Part shown: in pieces, positions 21,020 to 28,931 of the stretch
Layout: each line of letters starts with the position of its first letter
How positions within the stretch are numbered: the first letter of the stretch is position 1
Assembly (NCBI GenBank): GCA_963835735.1
Contig: CAWIGP010000002.1
Coordinates: forward strand, 1,302,001-1,366,000
Reading direction: 5' to 3'
Source: DASQMT01 sp963835735
Lineage (GTDB): Bacteria; Actinomycetota; Thermoleophilia; Solirubrobacterales; Solirubrobacteraceae
Length of the DNA stretch: 64,000 nt
Program-made: the position numbers and the translations under genes
Notes under the pieces: model-generated
The model's input: only the letters and a program-made list of their open reading frames with translations
What the model was told of the DNA's origin: nothing
Database searches by the model: none

Positions 21020-21352
21020 GTGACCCGCCCGATCATCGTGCTCATCGCCGTGTCGCTGACGCTCGCCCTGCCGGCCGTTGCGTCAGCGGCGCCGGTCGAC
21101 GCCGCCGCAGCGCAGGAGCGCTACTACAGCTCGTACGGCACGGCGGCGGACGCCGACGCGGCCGCGGCCCAGGAGCGCTACTACAGCTCGTACGGCGAGC
21201 CGGCGAGCGCGCCCGCGGCGCCGCCGTCCACCGCCGCCGCGGACTCGAACGTCTGGAAGCCGCTCGCGATCACCGGCGGCGCGCTCGTGCTGCTGCTCGG
21301 CGCCGCCGAGCTGGTCACGCTCGCCCGGCTGCGCCGCGTGACCGCGACCTGA
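21020..21352 (+). CDS. Small secreted/membrane protein with QERYYSSYG repeats
   Basis: Unrecognised protein of 110 residues. It has a signal peptide (residues 1-23, ending VASA), two 19-residue repeats of AAAAQERYYSSYG, an Ala/Pro linker, then a C-terminal hydrophobic helix (WKPLAITGGALVLLLGAAEL) and a basic tail. It should sit outside the membrane, anchored at its C-terminus. The GTG 21020 start has a perfect AGGAGG (21007-21012). It is divergent from the ECF sigma gene and could be part of that regulon, though no ECF promoter is evident. Confidence 0.75.
   Translation: MTRPIIVLIAVSLTLALPAVASAAPVDAAAAQERYYSSYGTAADADAAAAQERYYSSYGEPASAPAAPPSTAAADSNVWKPLAITGGALVLLLGAAELVTLARLRRVTAT
21113..21196 (+). 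repeat. Two 27-bp direct repeats inside the small secreted protein gene
   Basis: Identical 27-bp copies at 21113-21139 and 21170-21196, 57 nt apart, encode QERYYSSYG. Identity at the nucleotide level implies recent duplication or strong constraint. Confidence 0.9.
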
Positions 21353-21391
21353 TCGCGCTCAGGGCATGCGGGCGCCTGGCAGGATGCCCGC

Positions 21392-22963
21392 ATGCCCACC
21401 GGAGCGGAGGTGATCGTCGCGCAGCTCGAGGACGCCGGGGTCGAGGTCTGCTTCGGCCTCCCCGGCGTGCACAACCTGCCGTTGTGGGAAGCGCTGCGGG
21501 AGTCGGAGATCCGGCTGGTCGGCGTGCGCCACGAGCAGGCGGCGGCGTACGCGGCGGACGGGTACGCGCGGGCGAGCGGGAAGCTCGGCGTCGCGCTGAC
21601 CACGACCGGCCCGGGCGCGGCGAACACGCTCGGCGCGGTCGGGGAGGCGTGGGCGTCGCGCACGCCGATCCTCGTGATCGCGACCGACATCCCGAGCACG
21701 CTGCGGCGTCCCGGCGTGTATCGCGGCGTGCTGCACGAGACCGCCGGGCAGGCGGCGATGTTCGCGCCGGTCGTGATGACCGCGGTGGTCGTGGCGTCGG
21801 CGGACGAGCTGGGCGAAGCGGTCGATCGCGCGCTGCGCGAGCGGCGCGGCCCGGCGTATCTCGAGGTGCCGACCGACCTGCTGTCGGCGCCCGCGACGAG
21901 CGCGCGCAGCGGCGCCGCGACGGGGACGGCGAGCGCGGCGGGCGGCGACCCGTACCCGTTGATCGACGCCGCCGAGCATCCGCTGATCTGGGCCGGCTCG
22001 GGCGCGCGCGACCGCGCCGACGAGGTCCGCGCGCTGGCCGAGCGGCTCGCCGCGCCCGTGCTCACCACCTACGGCGCCCGCGGCGTGCTCCCGCCCGAGC
22101 ATCCGTGCGCGGTCGGGTTGCCGCCGCACGTGGAATCCGCCGGCCGGCTGTGGGACGAGGCCGACCTCGTGATCGCGTTCGGCTCCGACCTCGACGGCAT
22201 GAACACGCAGAACTGGCTCCAGCCGCAGCCGCCGCGGCTCGTCGCGGTCAACACCGACCCGGCCGACGCGGCGAAGAACTACCGCGTCGACGCCGTGGCC
22301 GACTCGCTCGACCTGGACCGCATCCGGCAGCGCGACGGCGACGTGGGCGAGCGGCTGCGCGACGTCCGCGCGGCGGCCTGCCGCGAGCTGGACGCGCGCG
22401 CGCTGCGCTTCCTCGACGCGGTCTCCTACGCGCTGCCCGAGGACGCCAACGTCGTCTGCGACATGTGCATCCCCGGCTACTGGATCGCGGGCTTCCACGG
22501 CTTCCACCGCCCGCGCAAGCTGCAGTACCCGATGGGCTGGGGGACGCTCGGCTTCGCGTTCCCCGCCGCGCTCGGCGCGTCGCTCGCCGGCACCGGGCCC
22601 ACCGTCTCGATCTCCGGCGACGGCGGCTTCCTGTTCGCCTGCGGCGAGCTCGCGACGATGGCGCAGGAGCGGCTCCCGTTCACCGCGGTGATCGTCGACG
22701 ACGGCGGCTACGGGATGCTGCGCTACGACCAGCAACTGGCCGGCGAGGTGCCCTACGGCGTCGACCTCGCGACGCCGGACTTCCGGGCGCTCGCCGCGAG
22801 CTTCGGCGTCTCCGCGGAGACGGTCGACGGGCTCGACGACGCATTCGGCGAGGCGCTCGCGCGGCACGTCGCCGATCCCGCACCGAGCGTGCTCGTGGCG
22901 AACTCGGAGGCGCTCGTCCCGCCGCCGACGACGTCGCCGAACTGGTACCGCAGGCGCGCCTAG
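21392..22963 (+). CDS. Thiamine diphosphate-dependent enzyme (acetolactate synthase-like)
   Basis: Protein of 523 residues with the three-domain ThDP fold. The N-terminal PYR domain carries the catalytic Glu (GVRHEQAAAYAADGYAR), a central Rossmann-like domain follows, and the C-terminal PP domain has the ThDP/Mg motif GDGGFLFACGELATM ending in DDGGYGML. It resembles IlvB, benzoylformate decarboxylase and related carboligases or decarboxylases. No small regulatory subunit or branched-chain amino acid gene is nearby, so a catabolic 2-oxoacid decarboxylase is as likely as acetolactate synthase. The start is ATG 21392. Confidence 0.85.
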   Translation: MPTGAEVIVAQLEDAGVEVCFGLPGVHNLPLWEALRESEIRLVGVRHEQAAAYAADGYARASGKLGVALTTTGPGAANTLGAVGEAWASRTPILVIATDIPSTLRRPGVYRGVLHETAGQAAMFAPVVMTAVVVASADELGEAVDRALRERRGPAYLEVPTDLLSAPATSARSGAATGTASAAGGDPYPLIDAAEHPLIWAGSGARDRADEVRALAERLAAPVLTTYGARGVLPPEHPCAVGLPPHVESAGRLWDEADLVIAFGSDLDGMNTQNWLQPQPPRLVAVNTDPADAAKNYRVDAVADSLDLDRIRQRDGDVGERLRDVRAAACRELDARALRFLDAVSYALPEDANVVCDMCIPGYWIAGFHGFHRPRKLQYPMGWGTLGFAFPAALGASLAGTGPTVSISGDGGFLFACGELATMAQERLPFTAVIVDDGGYGMLRYDQQLAGEVPYGVDLATPDFRALAASFGVSAETVDGLDDAFGEALARHVADPAPSVLVANSEALVPPPTTSPNWYRRRA

Positions 22964-22966
22964 CGT

Positions 22967-23395
22967 TCAGGCGCCGGCGACCCGGTCGAGCAGCGGGAGC
23001 GCCTGGCGCACGAGGTCGCGCTCGCGCTCGTCGAGCTCGCCGTCGAGCGCCCGAGTGAGCCAGTCCTCGCGCCGTAGCCGCGTCTCCTCCACGGCCTCCA
23101 GCCCCGCGGGCGTGAGCTCGACGAACGCGCGGCGGCCGTCGGCGGGATCCGGGCGGCGGGAGACCAGGCCCGCCGCCTCGAGCTCGTGCACGGTCTGCGC
23201 CATGGACTGCGGCCGGACGTGGTTCGCGACCGCCAGCTCGCTGATGCTCGCCGGTCCCTGGCGGTCGAGCCGCGACAGCACGACCAGCTGCCCGATCGGC
23301 GGCCCAGGCTCGGCACGCAGCCGCCGGATCACCCGCCCCACCGTCTCGCGGAGCTCGTAGGCCAGCAGCGCGGTGGCGCCCTCCTGAATCGGCAT
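22967..23395 (-). CDS. MarR-family transcriptional regulator
   Basis: Regulator of 142 residues with a winged HTH (ASISELAVANHVRPQSMAQT, then the wing PDPADGRRAFVELT) and the flanking dimerisation helices. It is divergent from an MFS efflux gene across a 54-bp region holding a palindrome, the usual arrangement of a MarR repressor that releases an efflux pump when it binds a toxic ligand. The -10-like TATACA at 23405-23410 is 9 nt from the ATG. Confidence 0.92.
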   Translation of the reverse strand: MPIQEGATALLAYELRETVGRVIRRLRAEPGPPIGQLVVLSRLDRQGPASISELAVANHVRPQSMAQTVHELEAAGLVSRRPDPADGRRAFVELTPAGLEAVEETRLRREDWLTRALDGELDERERDLVRQALPLLDRVAGA

Positions 23396-23404
23396 TGCGA
23401 TCAG

Positions 23405-23442
23405 TGTATAGGCAGGCTAGCTGTACAGGTAACCTGTATAAT
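23405..23442. promoter_or_regulatory. Divergent promoters and palindromic operator, marR / MFS
   Basis: TACAGGT-A-ACCTGTA (23424-23438) is a 15-bp palindrome. It overlaps TATAAT (23437-23442), the -10 of the rightward efflux gene, 7 nt before its GTG. It also lies in the upstream promoter zone of marR, whose -10 TATACA is at 23405-23410. One bound dimer could shut off both genes. Confidence 0.75.
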
Positions 23443-23449
23443 TTCACGA

Positions 23450-25153
23450 GTGCTTCCGGTGGTCCCCGACCGCTACAAATGGATCGCGTTGTCGAACGCG
23501 ACGCTGGCCGTGCTCCTGGCCACCCTGGACGCCTCGATCACGATCATCGCGATGCCCGACATCTTCCGCGGCATCGATCTGGACCCCCTGGCCCCGGCCA
23601 ATTCCACCTACCTGCTGTGGATGATCCTTGGATACCTGGTGGTGACCAGCGTGCTGATCGTCAGCCTCGGCCGGCTGGGCGACATGGTCGGGCGCGTGCG
23701 GATCTTCAACATCGGCTTCGTCATCTACACGGCGGCGTCGCTGCTGCTGGCGATCGACTGGATGGAGGGCCGCAGCGGGGCGATGTACCTGATCGCGTTC
23801 CGCGTCGTGCAGGGGATCGGCGGGGCGTGCCTGCTGGCCAACTCGGCGGCGATCATCACCGACGCGTTCCCGGCGCACCAGCGCGGGATGGCGCTCGGCA
23901 TCAACAACATCGTCGGTGTGAGCGGCACGTTCATCGGGCTTGTCGTGGGCGGCATCTTGGCGCCGATCGACTGGCGGCTGGTCTTCCTCATCTCGGTCCC
24001 CGTCGGGCTGTTCGGCACGATCTGGGCGTTCGTCGCCCTGCGCGAGCTGAGCACGCCGCGCCGCGCGCGGATCGACTGGGCGGGCAACCTCACGTTCGCC
24101 CTCGGGCTCGTGCTGCTGATGACGTCGGTCACCTACGGCATCCGGCCCGCCGGCGGGCACGCGGTTGGCTGGGGCAGCCCGCGCGTGCTCGCCCTCCTGG
24201 GCGCAGCGCTCGTCTGCCTCGTCGCGTTCGTGGTCATCGAGCGGCGCACTCCCGAGCCGATGTTCCGGCTGACGCTGTTCCGTAGCCGCGCGTTCACGTT
24301 CGGCACGCTCTCGACGTTCCTGTCGGCCGTCGCCCGCGGCGGCCTCATGTTCATGCTGATCATCTGGCTGCAGGGGATCTGGCTCCCCCTGCACGGCTAC
24401 AGCTTCATCGAGACGCCGTTGTGGGCCGGGATCTACATGCTGCCGCTGACGCTCGGCCTGCTTTTCGCCGGGCCGGTGTCGGGGTACCTGTCGGACCGCT
24501 TCGGGGCCCGGCCCTTCGCGACCGCGGGCATGCTGCTGTCGGCGGCCGGCTTCGGTCTGCTCCTGCTCCTGCCGACTGACTTCGCCTACTCGGAGTTCTC
24601 CCTCATCCTGCTGCTGGTCGGGATCGCGATGGGCCTGTTCGCGTCGCCGAACCGGGCCGCCGTGATGAACAGCCTGCCGAGCGAGGACCGCGGCGCCGGC
24701 GGCGCGATGAACCAGACCTTCCAGAACTCGGCCCAGGTCCTGTCGATCGGGATCTTCTTCACGCTGATGATCATCGGGCTGGCGAGCACGCTGCCGGAGA
24801 CGATGAGCGCCGGGCTGCAGGCCCACGGCGTGCCGCCCGCCACGGCCGAGGACGTCGCGGCGCTACCGCCGGTGTCGATCCTGTTCGCGGCGTTCCTGGG
24901 CTACAACCCCGTCGAGCATCTGGTCGGCGCCCAGTCGCTCGCCGGGCTATCGGCGCACGATCACGCGATCATCACCGGCCATACGTTCTTCCCCGGCCTC
25001 ATCGCCGGGCCGTTCCGCGACGGTCTCCACGCCGCCTTCCTGTTCGCCATCGTCGCCTGCCTCGTCGCGGCCGCCGCCTCGTTCATGCGCGGGGAGCGCC
25101 CCGTTCGCGGCCGCATCACCACTCCGAGACTGGAGAAGCAACATGCAAATTGA
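23450..25153 (+). CDS. MFS multidrug efflux transporter, DHA2 (EmrB/QacA) type
   Basis: Proton-driven drug exporter of 567 residues with about 14 hydrophobic helices. Motif A-like GRLGDMVGRVR lies after helix 2 and motif C-like GVSGTFIGLVVGG in helix 5; the ATLDASITIIAMPDI opening is typical of DHA2. The start GTG 23450 lies 7 nt after a perfect TATAAT, so the mRNA is probably leaderless. Regulation is by the adjacent MarR protein. The last codons overlap the next gene by 11 nt. Confidence 0.92.
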   Translation: MLPVVPDRYKWIALSNATLAVLLATLDASITIIAMPDIFRGIDLDPLAPANSTYLLWMILGYLVVTSVLIVSLGRLGDMVGRVRIFNIGFVIYTAASLLLAIDWMEGRSGAMYLIAFRVVQGIGGACLLANSAAIITDAFPAHQRGMALGINNIVGVSGTFIGLVVGGILAPIDWRLVFLISVPVGLFGTIWAFVALRELSTPRRARIDWAGNLTFALGLVLLMTSVTYGIRPAGGHAVGWGSPRVLALLGAALVCLVAFVVIERRTPEPMFRLTLFRSRAFTFGTLSTFLSAVARGGLMFMLIIWLQGIWLPLHGYSFIETPLWAGIYMLPLTLGLLFAGPVSGYLSDRFGARPFATAGMLLSAAGFGLLLLLPTDFAYSEFSLILLLVGIAMGLFASPNRAAVMNSLPSEDRGAGGAMNQTFQNSAQVLSIGIFFTLMIIGLASTLPETMSAGLQAHGVPPATAEDVAALPPVSILFAAFLGYNPVEHLVGAQSLAGLSAHDHAIITGHTFFPGLIAGPFRDGLHAAFLFAIVACLVAAAASFMRGERPVRGRITTPRLEKQHAN

Positions 25154-25811
25154 GTGGTACGGACAGTCCGCGTTCCGCCTCACCGAAGGACGGACAACGA
25201 TCTTCATCGACCCGTTCGACGGCGTCGCCGGACCGGGCTCTCGCGGCCTCCGCTGGGACTACCCCGCAATCGCCGGGGTTGAGGCGGACCTGCTGCTGGT
25301 CACGCACGAGCACCGCGACCACAACGGCGTCGCCGCGGTGGGCGGCGAGCCGGTGATCCTGCGCTCGACCGCCGGGCGCCTCGAATCGCCGATCGGCGAG
25401 GTGCTGGCCGTCGCCTCCGAGCACGACACCGCCGCCGGAACCGAGCGGGGACCCAACACGCTGTTCGCGTTCACATTCGCGGGGCGGCGGGTCGCGCACC
25501 TGGGCGACCTCGGCCAGCGGGCGCTGCGCGACGAGCAGGTCAGGGCGCTCGGCGCCGTCGACCTGCTGTTCGTGCCGGTGGGCGGCGGGCCGACGATCGG
25601 CGCCGACCAGGCCGCCGACGCCGCGGCCATGCTTCGCGCGCGCGTCGTGGTGCCGATGCACTACCGGACCGAGCGGATCGACTTCCTCGAGCCGGTCGAC
25701 GCGTTCCTGGCCGGCGCGGAGCGGGTCGAGCGCCTCGGGGCGCCCGTATTCGAGCTCGACGCGCTCCCGGCCGACGACGGCCCGCTCGTCGTCGTGCCGG
25801 CGGCGCCGTGA
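25143..25811 (+). CDS. MBL-fold metallo-hydrolase, UlaG-like
   Basis: Metallo-beta-lactamase-fold hydrolase of 222 residues with the zinc motif THEHRDHNG, a later HLGDLGQ and a final His in VVPMHYRTE. It matches the UlaG/YtkL-like branch of uncharacterised hydrolases. It starts at ATG 25143 inside the end of the efflux gene, so the two are probably co-transcribed under MarR control. It may modify the compound that the pump exports, but this is only a guess. Confidence 0.88.
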   Translation: MQIEWYGQSAFRLTEGRTTIFIDPFDGVAGPGSRGLRWDYPAIAGVEADLLLVTHEHRDHNGVAAVGGEPVILRSTAGRLESPIGEVLAVASEHDTAAGTERGPNTLFAFTFAGRRVAHLGDLGQRALRDEQVRALGAVDLLFVPVGGGPTIGADQAADAAAMLRARVVVPMHYRTERIDFLEPVDAFLAGAERVERLGAPVFELDALPADDGPLVVVPAAP

Positions 25812-25835
25812 GCGCGGCGGCGCCGACCTGAGCGG

Positions 25836-26576
25836 CTACCGCGGGCCGGGAACGCCACGGAAGGCGAACGGGAGCGGGTCGCGGCCGGGCTGGATCACGA
25901 CGCACTCGCCGCGCAGGTCGCCGGCGAGCAGGTCGACGACGGCTGCCGCCACCTTCTCGGCCGGGATGATCGCCATCCCGTGCTGCGCAAGGGTGTCGCG
26001 GATCGGGTCGATGATGGGCGACTCGGCGTACCCCGGGCAGACCGCGTTGAGTGCGACGCCCTCGTCGGCCAGCATCGGGCCGAGCGAGCGCACCAGGCCG
26101 ACGACCGCGTGCTTGTTGGCGGCGTACAGCGGGTCGTCCGCCACGCCGGTCAGGCCGGCCAGCGACGCGGTCACGACGATCGCGCCGCCGCCGCGGTCGC
26201 GCAGCGCCGGCAGCGCCGCGTGCAGCCCGAAGACCACGCCGTCGAGGTTCGCGCCCATCGCGCGCCGGTAGCGCGCGAGGTCGAAGTCGTCGCCCACGCC
26301 GCAGCCGGTCGCGACGCCGGCGTTGAGGTGGACCAGGTCGAGGCCGCCACAGCGCTCGACGGCGAACGCGACCGCGGCGCGGTTGGCCTCGAGGTCGGCC
26401 ACGTCGCACGCGACCGAGTGGCCGCCGACCTCGTCCGCCACGGCGCGGGCGCCGTCCGCGTCGATGTCCGCGGCGACCACGACGGCGCCCTCGGCCGCGA
26501 GGGCGCGCACCGTCGCCCGGCCGAGCCCGCCGGCGGCGCCGGTGACGAGAGCGACCTTGCCGCGCAGCCGCGTCAT
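25836..26576 (-). CDS. Short-chain dehydrogenase/reductase
   Basis: NAD(P)-dependent SDR of 246 residues. The cofactor motif is TGAAGGLG (residues 12-19), AADIDADG favours NAD(H), then LNAGVATG, the catalytic Ser in TASLAG, and YAANK (YxxxK). The substrate is unknown. It stands downstream of an acyl-CoA dehydrogenase/phosphotransferase operon on the same strand but is separated by 70 nt with a strong nested palindrome, so it probably has its own control. Confidence 0.92.
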   Translation of the reverse strand: MTRLRGKVALVTGAAGGLGRATVRALAAEGAVVVAADIDADGARAVADEVGGHSVACDVADLEANRAAVAFAVERCGGLDLVHLNAGVATGCGVGDDFDLARYRRAMGANLDGVVFGLHAALPALRDRGGGAIVVTASLAGLTGVADDPLYAANKHAVVGLVRSLGPMLADEGVALNAVCPGYAESPIIDPIRDTLAQHGMAIIPAEKVAAAVVDLLAGDLRGECVVIQPGRDPLPFAFRGVPGPR

Positions 26577-26578
26577 CT

Positions 26579-26628
26579 GCCGAACGTCGGTGAGTCCGGG
26601 CTATAGCCGATGAAGACCGACGTTCGGC
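26579..26628. promoter_or_regulatory. Nested palindromes before the SDR gene
   Basis: A perfect 13-bp inverted repeat (GCCGAACGTCGGT at 26579-26591 and ACCGACGTTCGGC at 26616-26628) encloses a perfect 10-bp palindrome, GGCTATAGCC (26599-26608), which contains a -10-like TATAGC. The inner arm ends 2 nt before the SDR ATG and leaves no room for a normal ribosome-binding site. It could be an operator, or a hairpin acting on translation. Confidence 0.6.
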
Positions 26629-26646
26629 GTCCGTCGACCCGGGCGC

Positions 26647-27711
26647 TCACCGGGTCAGCGCCTCGGCGCGGTCGGCAAGCTCCGCGATCGCCTCGCCGAA
26701 CGTGTTCAGGTACGGGTCGTCGACCGACCCCGCGAGCGCGCGCCGGTAGTTCCCCTCCATGAACACGATGATCTTCCACAGCGCGAGCGCGCGGTACCAG
26801 CGGATGTCGCTCATCGAGCGGCCGGAGCGCTCCTCATAGCGCGCGACCAGCTCGGCGCGCGTCGGCCAGCCGGGCGCCCGCGTCAGCGCGTGCTGCTCGA
26901 ACACGCCGGCGTGAGGGTCGTCGCGGTCGACCCAGAACGTGCACAGGTAGCCGAGATCCGCCAGCGGGTCGCCGATCGTCGACATCTCCCAGTCGAAGAT
27001 CGCCACGAGCCGCGCGGGCGGCGAGGGCGCGTACATCACGTTGCCGAGCCGGTAGTCGCCATGCACGATCGTGGCGGACGGGGACTCCGGCAGGTGCTCG
27101 CCGAGCCAGCGCCCGACGCGCTCGACCGCCGGCACCTCGCGCGTGCGGTTGCGCGCCCACAGCTCGGTGAAGCGCCGGATCTGGCGCTCGAGGTAGCCGT
27201 CGGGCCTGCCGAAGCCCTCCAGCCCGGCGGCCCGCCAGTCGACCGCGTGCACGGTCACGAGCGCATCGACGAGCTGCTCTCCCATGCGCCGGGCGTCGCG
27301 CTCGAGCGCCACCGGCACGCTGTCTGCGATGACCTCGCCCTCGATTCGCTCCATCACGTAGAACGGCGCGCCGATCACGCCCGGGTCGTCGCATTGGGCG
27401 AGCACGCGCGGCACGGGCGCGCGCCCTTCCAGCGCGCGCAGCACGCGCGCCTCGCGCAGCACGTCGTGCGCGCTTGGCGGGAGCGGGCCGCGCGGCGGCC
27501 GGCGGACGACCAGCTCCATGCGCCCGCGCCGCAGCGCGTACGTGACGTTGGAATGGCCGTCGCCGATCGGCTCGATCTCCGGCTCGCCCTCGCCCAGCCC
27601 GCGCGCGTCGAGCCAGCTCAGGAGCGGGTCGAGCACCAACAGCGGCTCGCGCGCGCCGGCCTGCTCGCGGGTGCGGACGATGTCGTCCGCGGCGATCGCG
27701 TGCGGGCTCAC
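26647..27711 (-). CDS. Phosphotransferase family protein, ACAD10/11 kinase-domain-like
   Basis: APH-fold kinase of 354 residues. It has the catalytic loop VHGDYRLGNVMY and the metal site IFDWEMSTIGDPLADL, and a glycine-rich start IGDGHSNVTYALRR. In animals this domain is fused to an acyl-CoA dehydrogenase (ACAD10/11), and in Pseudomonas the homologue LvaA phosphorylates 4-hydroxyacyl-CoA. Here it is coupled (GTGA) to an acyl-CoA dehydrogenase gene, supporting the same role. Antibiotic phosphorylation is less likely. The start is GTG 27711. Confidence 0.88.
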   Translation of the reverse strand: MSPHAIAADDIVRTREQAGAREPLLVLDPLLSWLDARGLGEGEPEIEPIGDGHSNVTYALRRGRMELVVRRPPRGPLPPSAHDVLREARVLRALEGRAPVPRVLAQCDDPGVIGAPFYVMERIEGEVIADSVPVALERDARRMGEQLVDALVTVHAVDWRAAGLEGFGRPDGYLERQIRRFTELWARNRTREVPAVERVGRWLGEHLPESPSATIVHGDYRLGNVMYAPSPPARLVAIFDWEMSTIGDPLADLGYLCTFWVDRDDPHAGVFEQHALTRAPGWPTRAELVARYEERSGRSMSDIRWYRALALWKIIVFMEGNYRRALAGSVDDPYLNTFGEAIAELADRAEALTR

Positions 27712-28931
27712 AGGTCCCCGGCGGCCGCGCGCACGGACTCGCCCTGCGCCGCGAGCTTGAGCATGTCGCGCGCGATCGTCATCCGGTGCACCTCGCTGGC
27801 GCCGTCGTAGATGCGCGCGGCGCGGGCGTCCTGGAAGATGCGCGCGATCGGCAGGTCCATCGCGATTCCCGCCGCGCCGTGCATCTGGACGGCACGATCG
27901 GCGATCCGGCCGAACGCCTCGGACACGAACGTCTTGGTCATCGCGACCTCCTGGCGGTGCGGCAGGCCGTGCTCGATCTTCCATGCCGTGTGGAGCACCA
28001 TCAGGCGGCTCGCGTAGAGGTCCATCGCCGAGTCGGCGAGCATGAACTGCAGCCCCTGGTGGCGCGCGAGCTCCTTGCCGAACGCCTTGCGGGTGAGCAG
28101 CCGCCGCGCCGACAGGTCGAGCGCGCGCTGGGCGACGCCGATCCAGCGCATTGCGTGGGCGAGCCGCCCCCCGGCCAGCCGCTTCTGCGCGATCACGAAG
28201 CCCTCGCCCTCGCCGCCGAGCAGGTTGCCGAGTGGCACGCGCACGTCGGACAGCTCGATCTCCGGATGGCCGCCGGGCGAGTGCGATCCCATCCACTCGG
28301 GATGGCGCACGATCCGCCAGCCGGGCGTGTCGGTCGGGACGAGGATCAGCGAGTAGTTGCGGTGACCGGCTGTGTCGTCGCTGCCGGTCTTGGCGACGAC
28401 GATCGCAAACGCCGCGCCGTCGGCGCCGGTGATGCACCACTTGCGCCCGTTCAGCACCCACGCGTCGCCGTCGCGGACAGCGGTCGTCTCCAGGTTCGTC
28501 GGGTCCGAGCTGGCGACGTCCGGCTCGGTCATCGCGAAGCAGGAGCGCGTGCGGCCCTCGGCGAGCGGCCGCAGGTAGGTCTCCAGCTGCTCACGGTCGC
28601 CCGCGATCAGCAGCGTGTGCATGTTGCCCTCGTCGGGCGCCATCGCGTTCAGCCCGAGCGAGGCGAGCGCCGAGACGCCGCACTCCTGGCTGATCAGCGC
28701 CATGCCGAGCGTGCCGATCCCGAGCCCGCCCCACTGCTCCGGCAGGTGCGGCGTGTAGATGCCGCGCTCGCGCGCGCGGTCGCGCAGCCGATCGACGACG
28801 TGCCAGCTACCGACGAGGTCGGCCGGGTCGGCGACGTCCGGCTCGGCCGGCAGCACGTCCTCTTCGACGTACGCCCGGACGCGGCCGAGCAGGTCCTGCA
28901 GGTCTTGCGGCAGCGTGAAGTCGAGCGCCAC
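27708..28931 (-). CDS. Acyl-CoA dehydrogenase, ACAD11-like
   Basis: FAD flavoprotein of 407 residues. Family signatures include CFAMTEPDVASSDPTNLETT (FAD/substrate loop), KWCITGADGA, and the C-terminal QDARAARIYDGASEVHRMTI, where the Glu of GASEVH is the likely catalytic base. Its partner kinase follows with a GTGA overlap and an aldehyde dehydrogenase precedes it with no gap, so all three form one catabolic unit. With the kinase it may convert 4-phosphooxy-acyl-CoA toward the enoyl-CoA or 3-hydroxy form, as in levulinate breakdown. Confidence 0.92.
   Translation of the reverse strand: MALDFTLPQDLQDLLGRVRAYVEEDVLPAEPDVADPADLVGSWHVVDRLRDRARERGIYTPHLPEQWGGLGIGTLGMALISQECGVSALASLGLNAMAPDEGNMHTLLIAGDREQLETYLRPLAEGRTRSCFAMTEPDVASSDPTNLETTAVRDGDAWVLNGRKWCITGADGAAFAIVVAKTGSDDTAGHRNYSLILVPTDTPGWRIVRHPEWMGSHSPGGHPEIELSDVRVPLGNLLGGEGEGFVIAQKRLAGGRLAHAMRWIGVAQRALDLSARRLLTRKAFGKELARHQGLQFMLADSAMDLYASRLMVLHTAWKIEHGLPHRQEVAMTKTFVSEAFGRIADRAVQMHGAAGIAMDLPIARIFQDARAARIYDGASEVHRMTIARDMLKLAAQGESVRAAAGDL

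Noticed and set aside
26647..27711. Aminoglycoside resistance gene
   Set aside because: The APH fold is present, but coupling to an acyl-CoA dehydrogenase and the ACAD11-like sequence favour a catabolic kinase.
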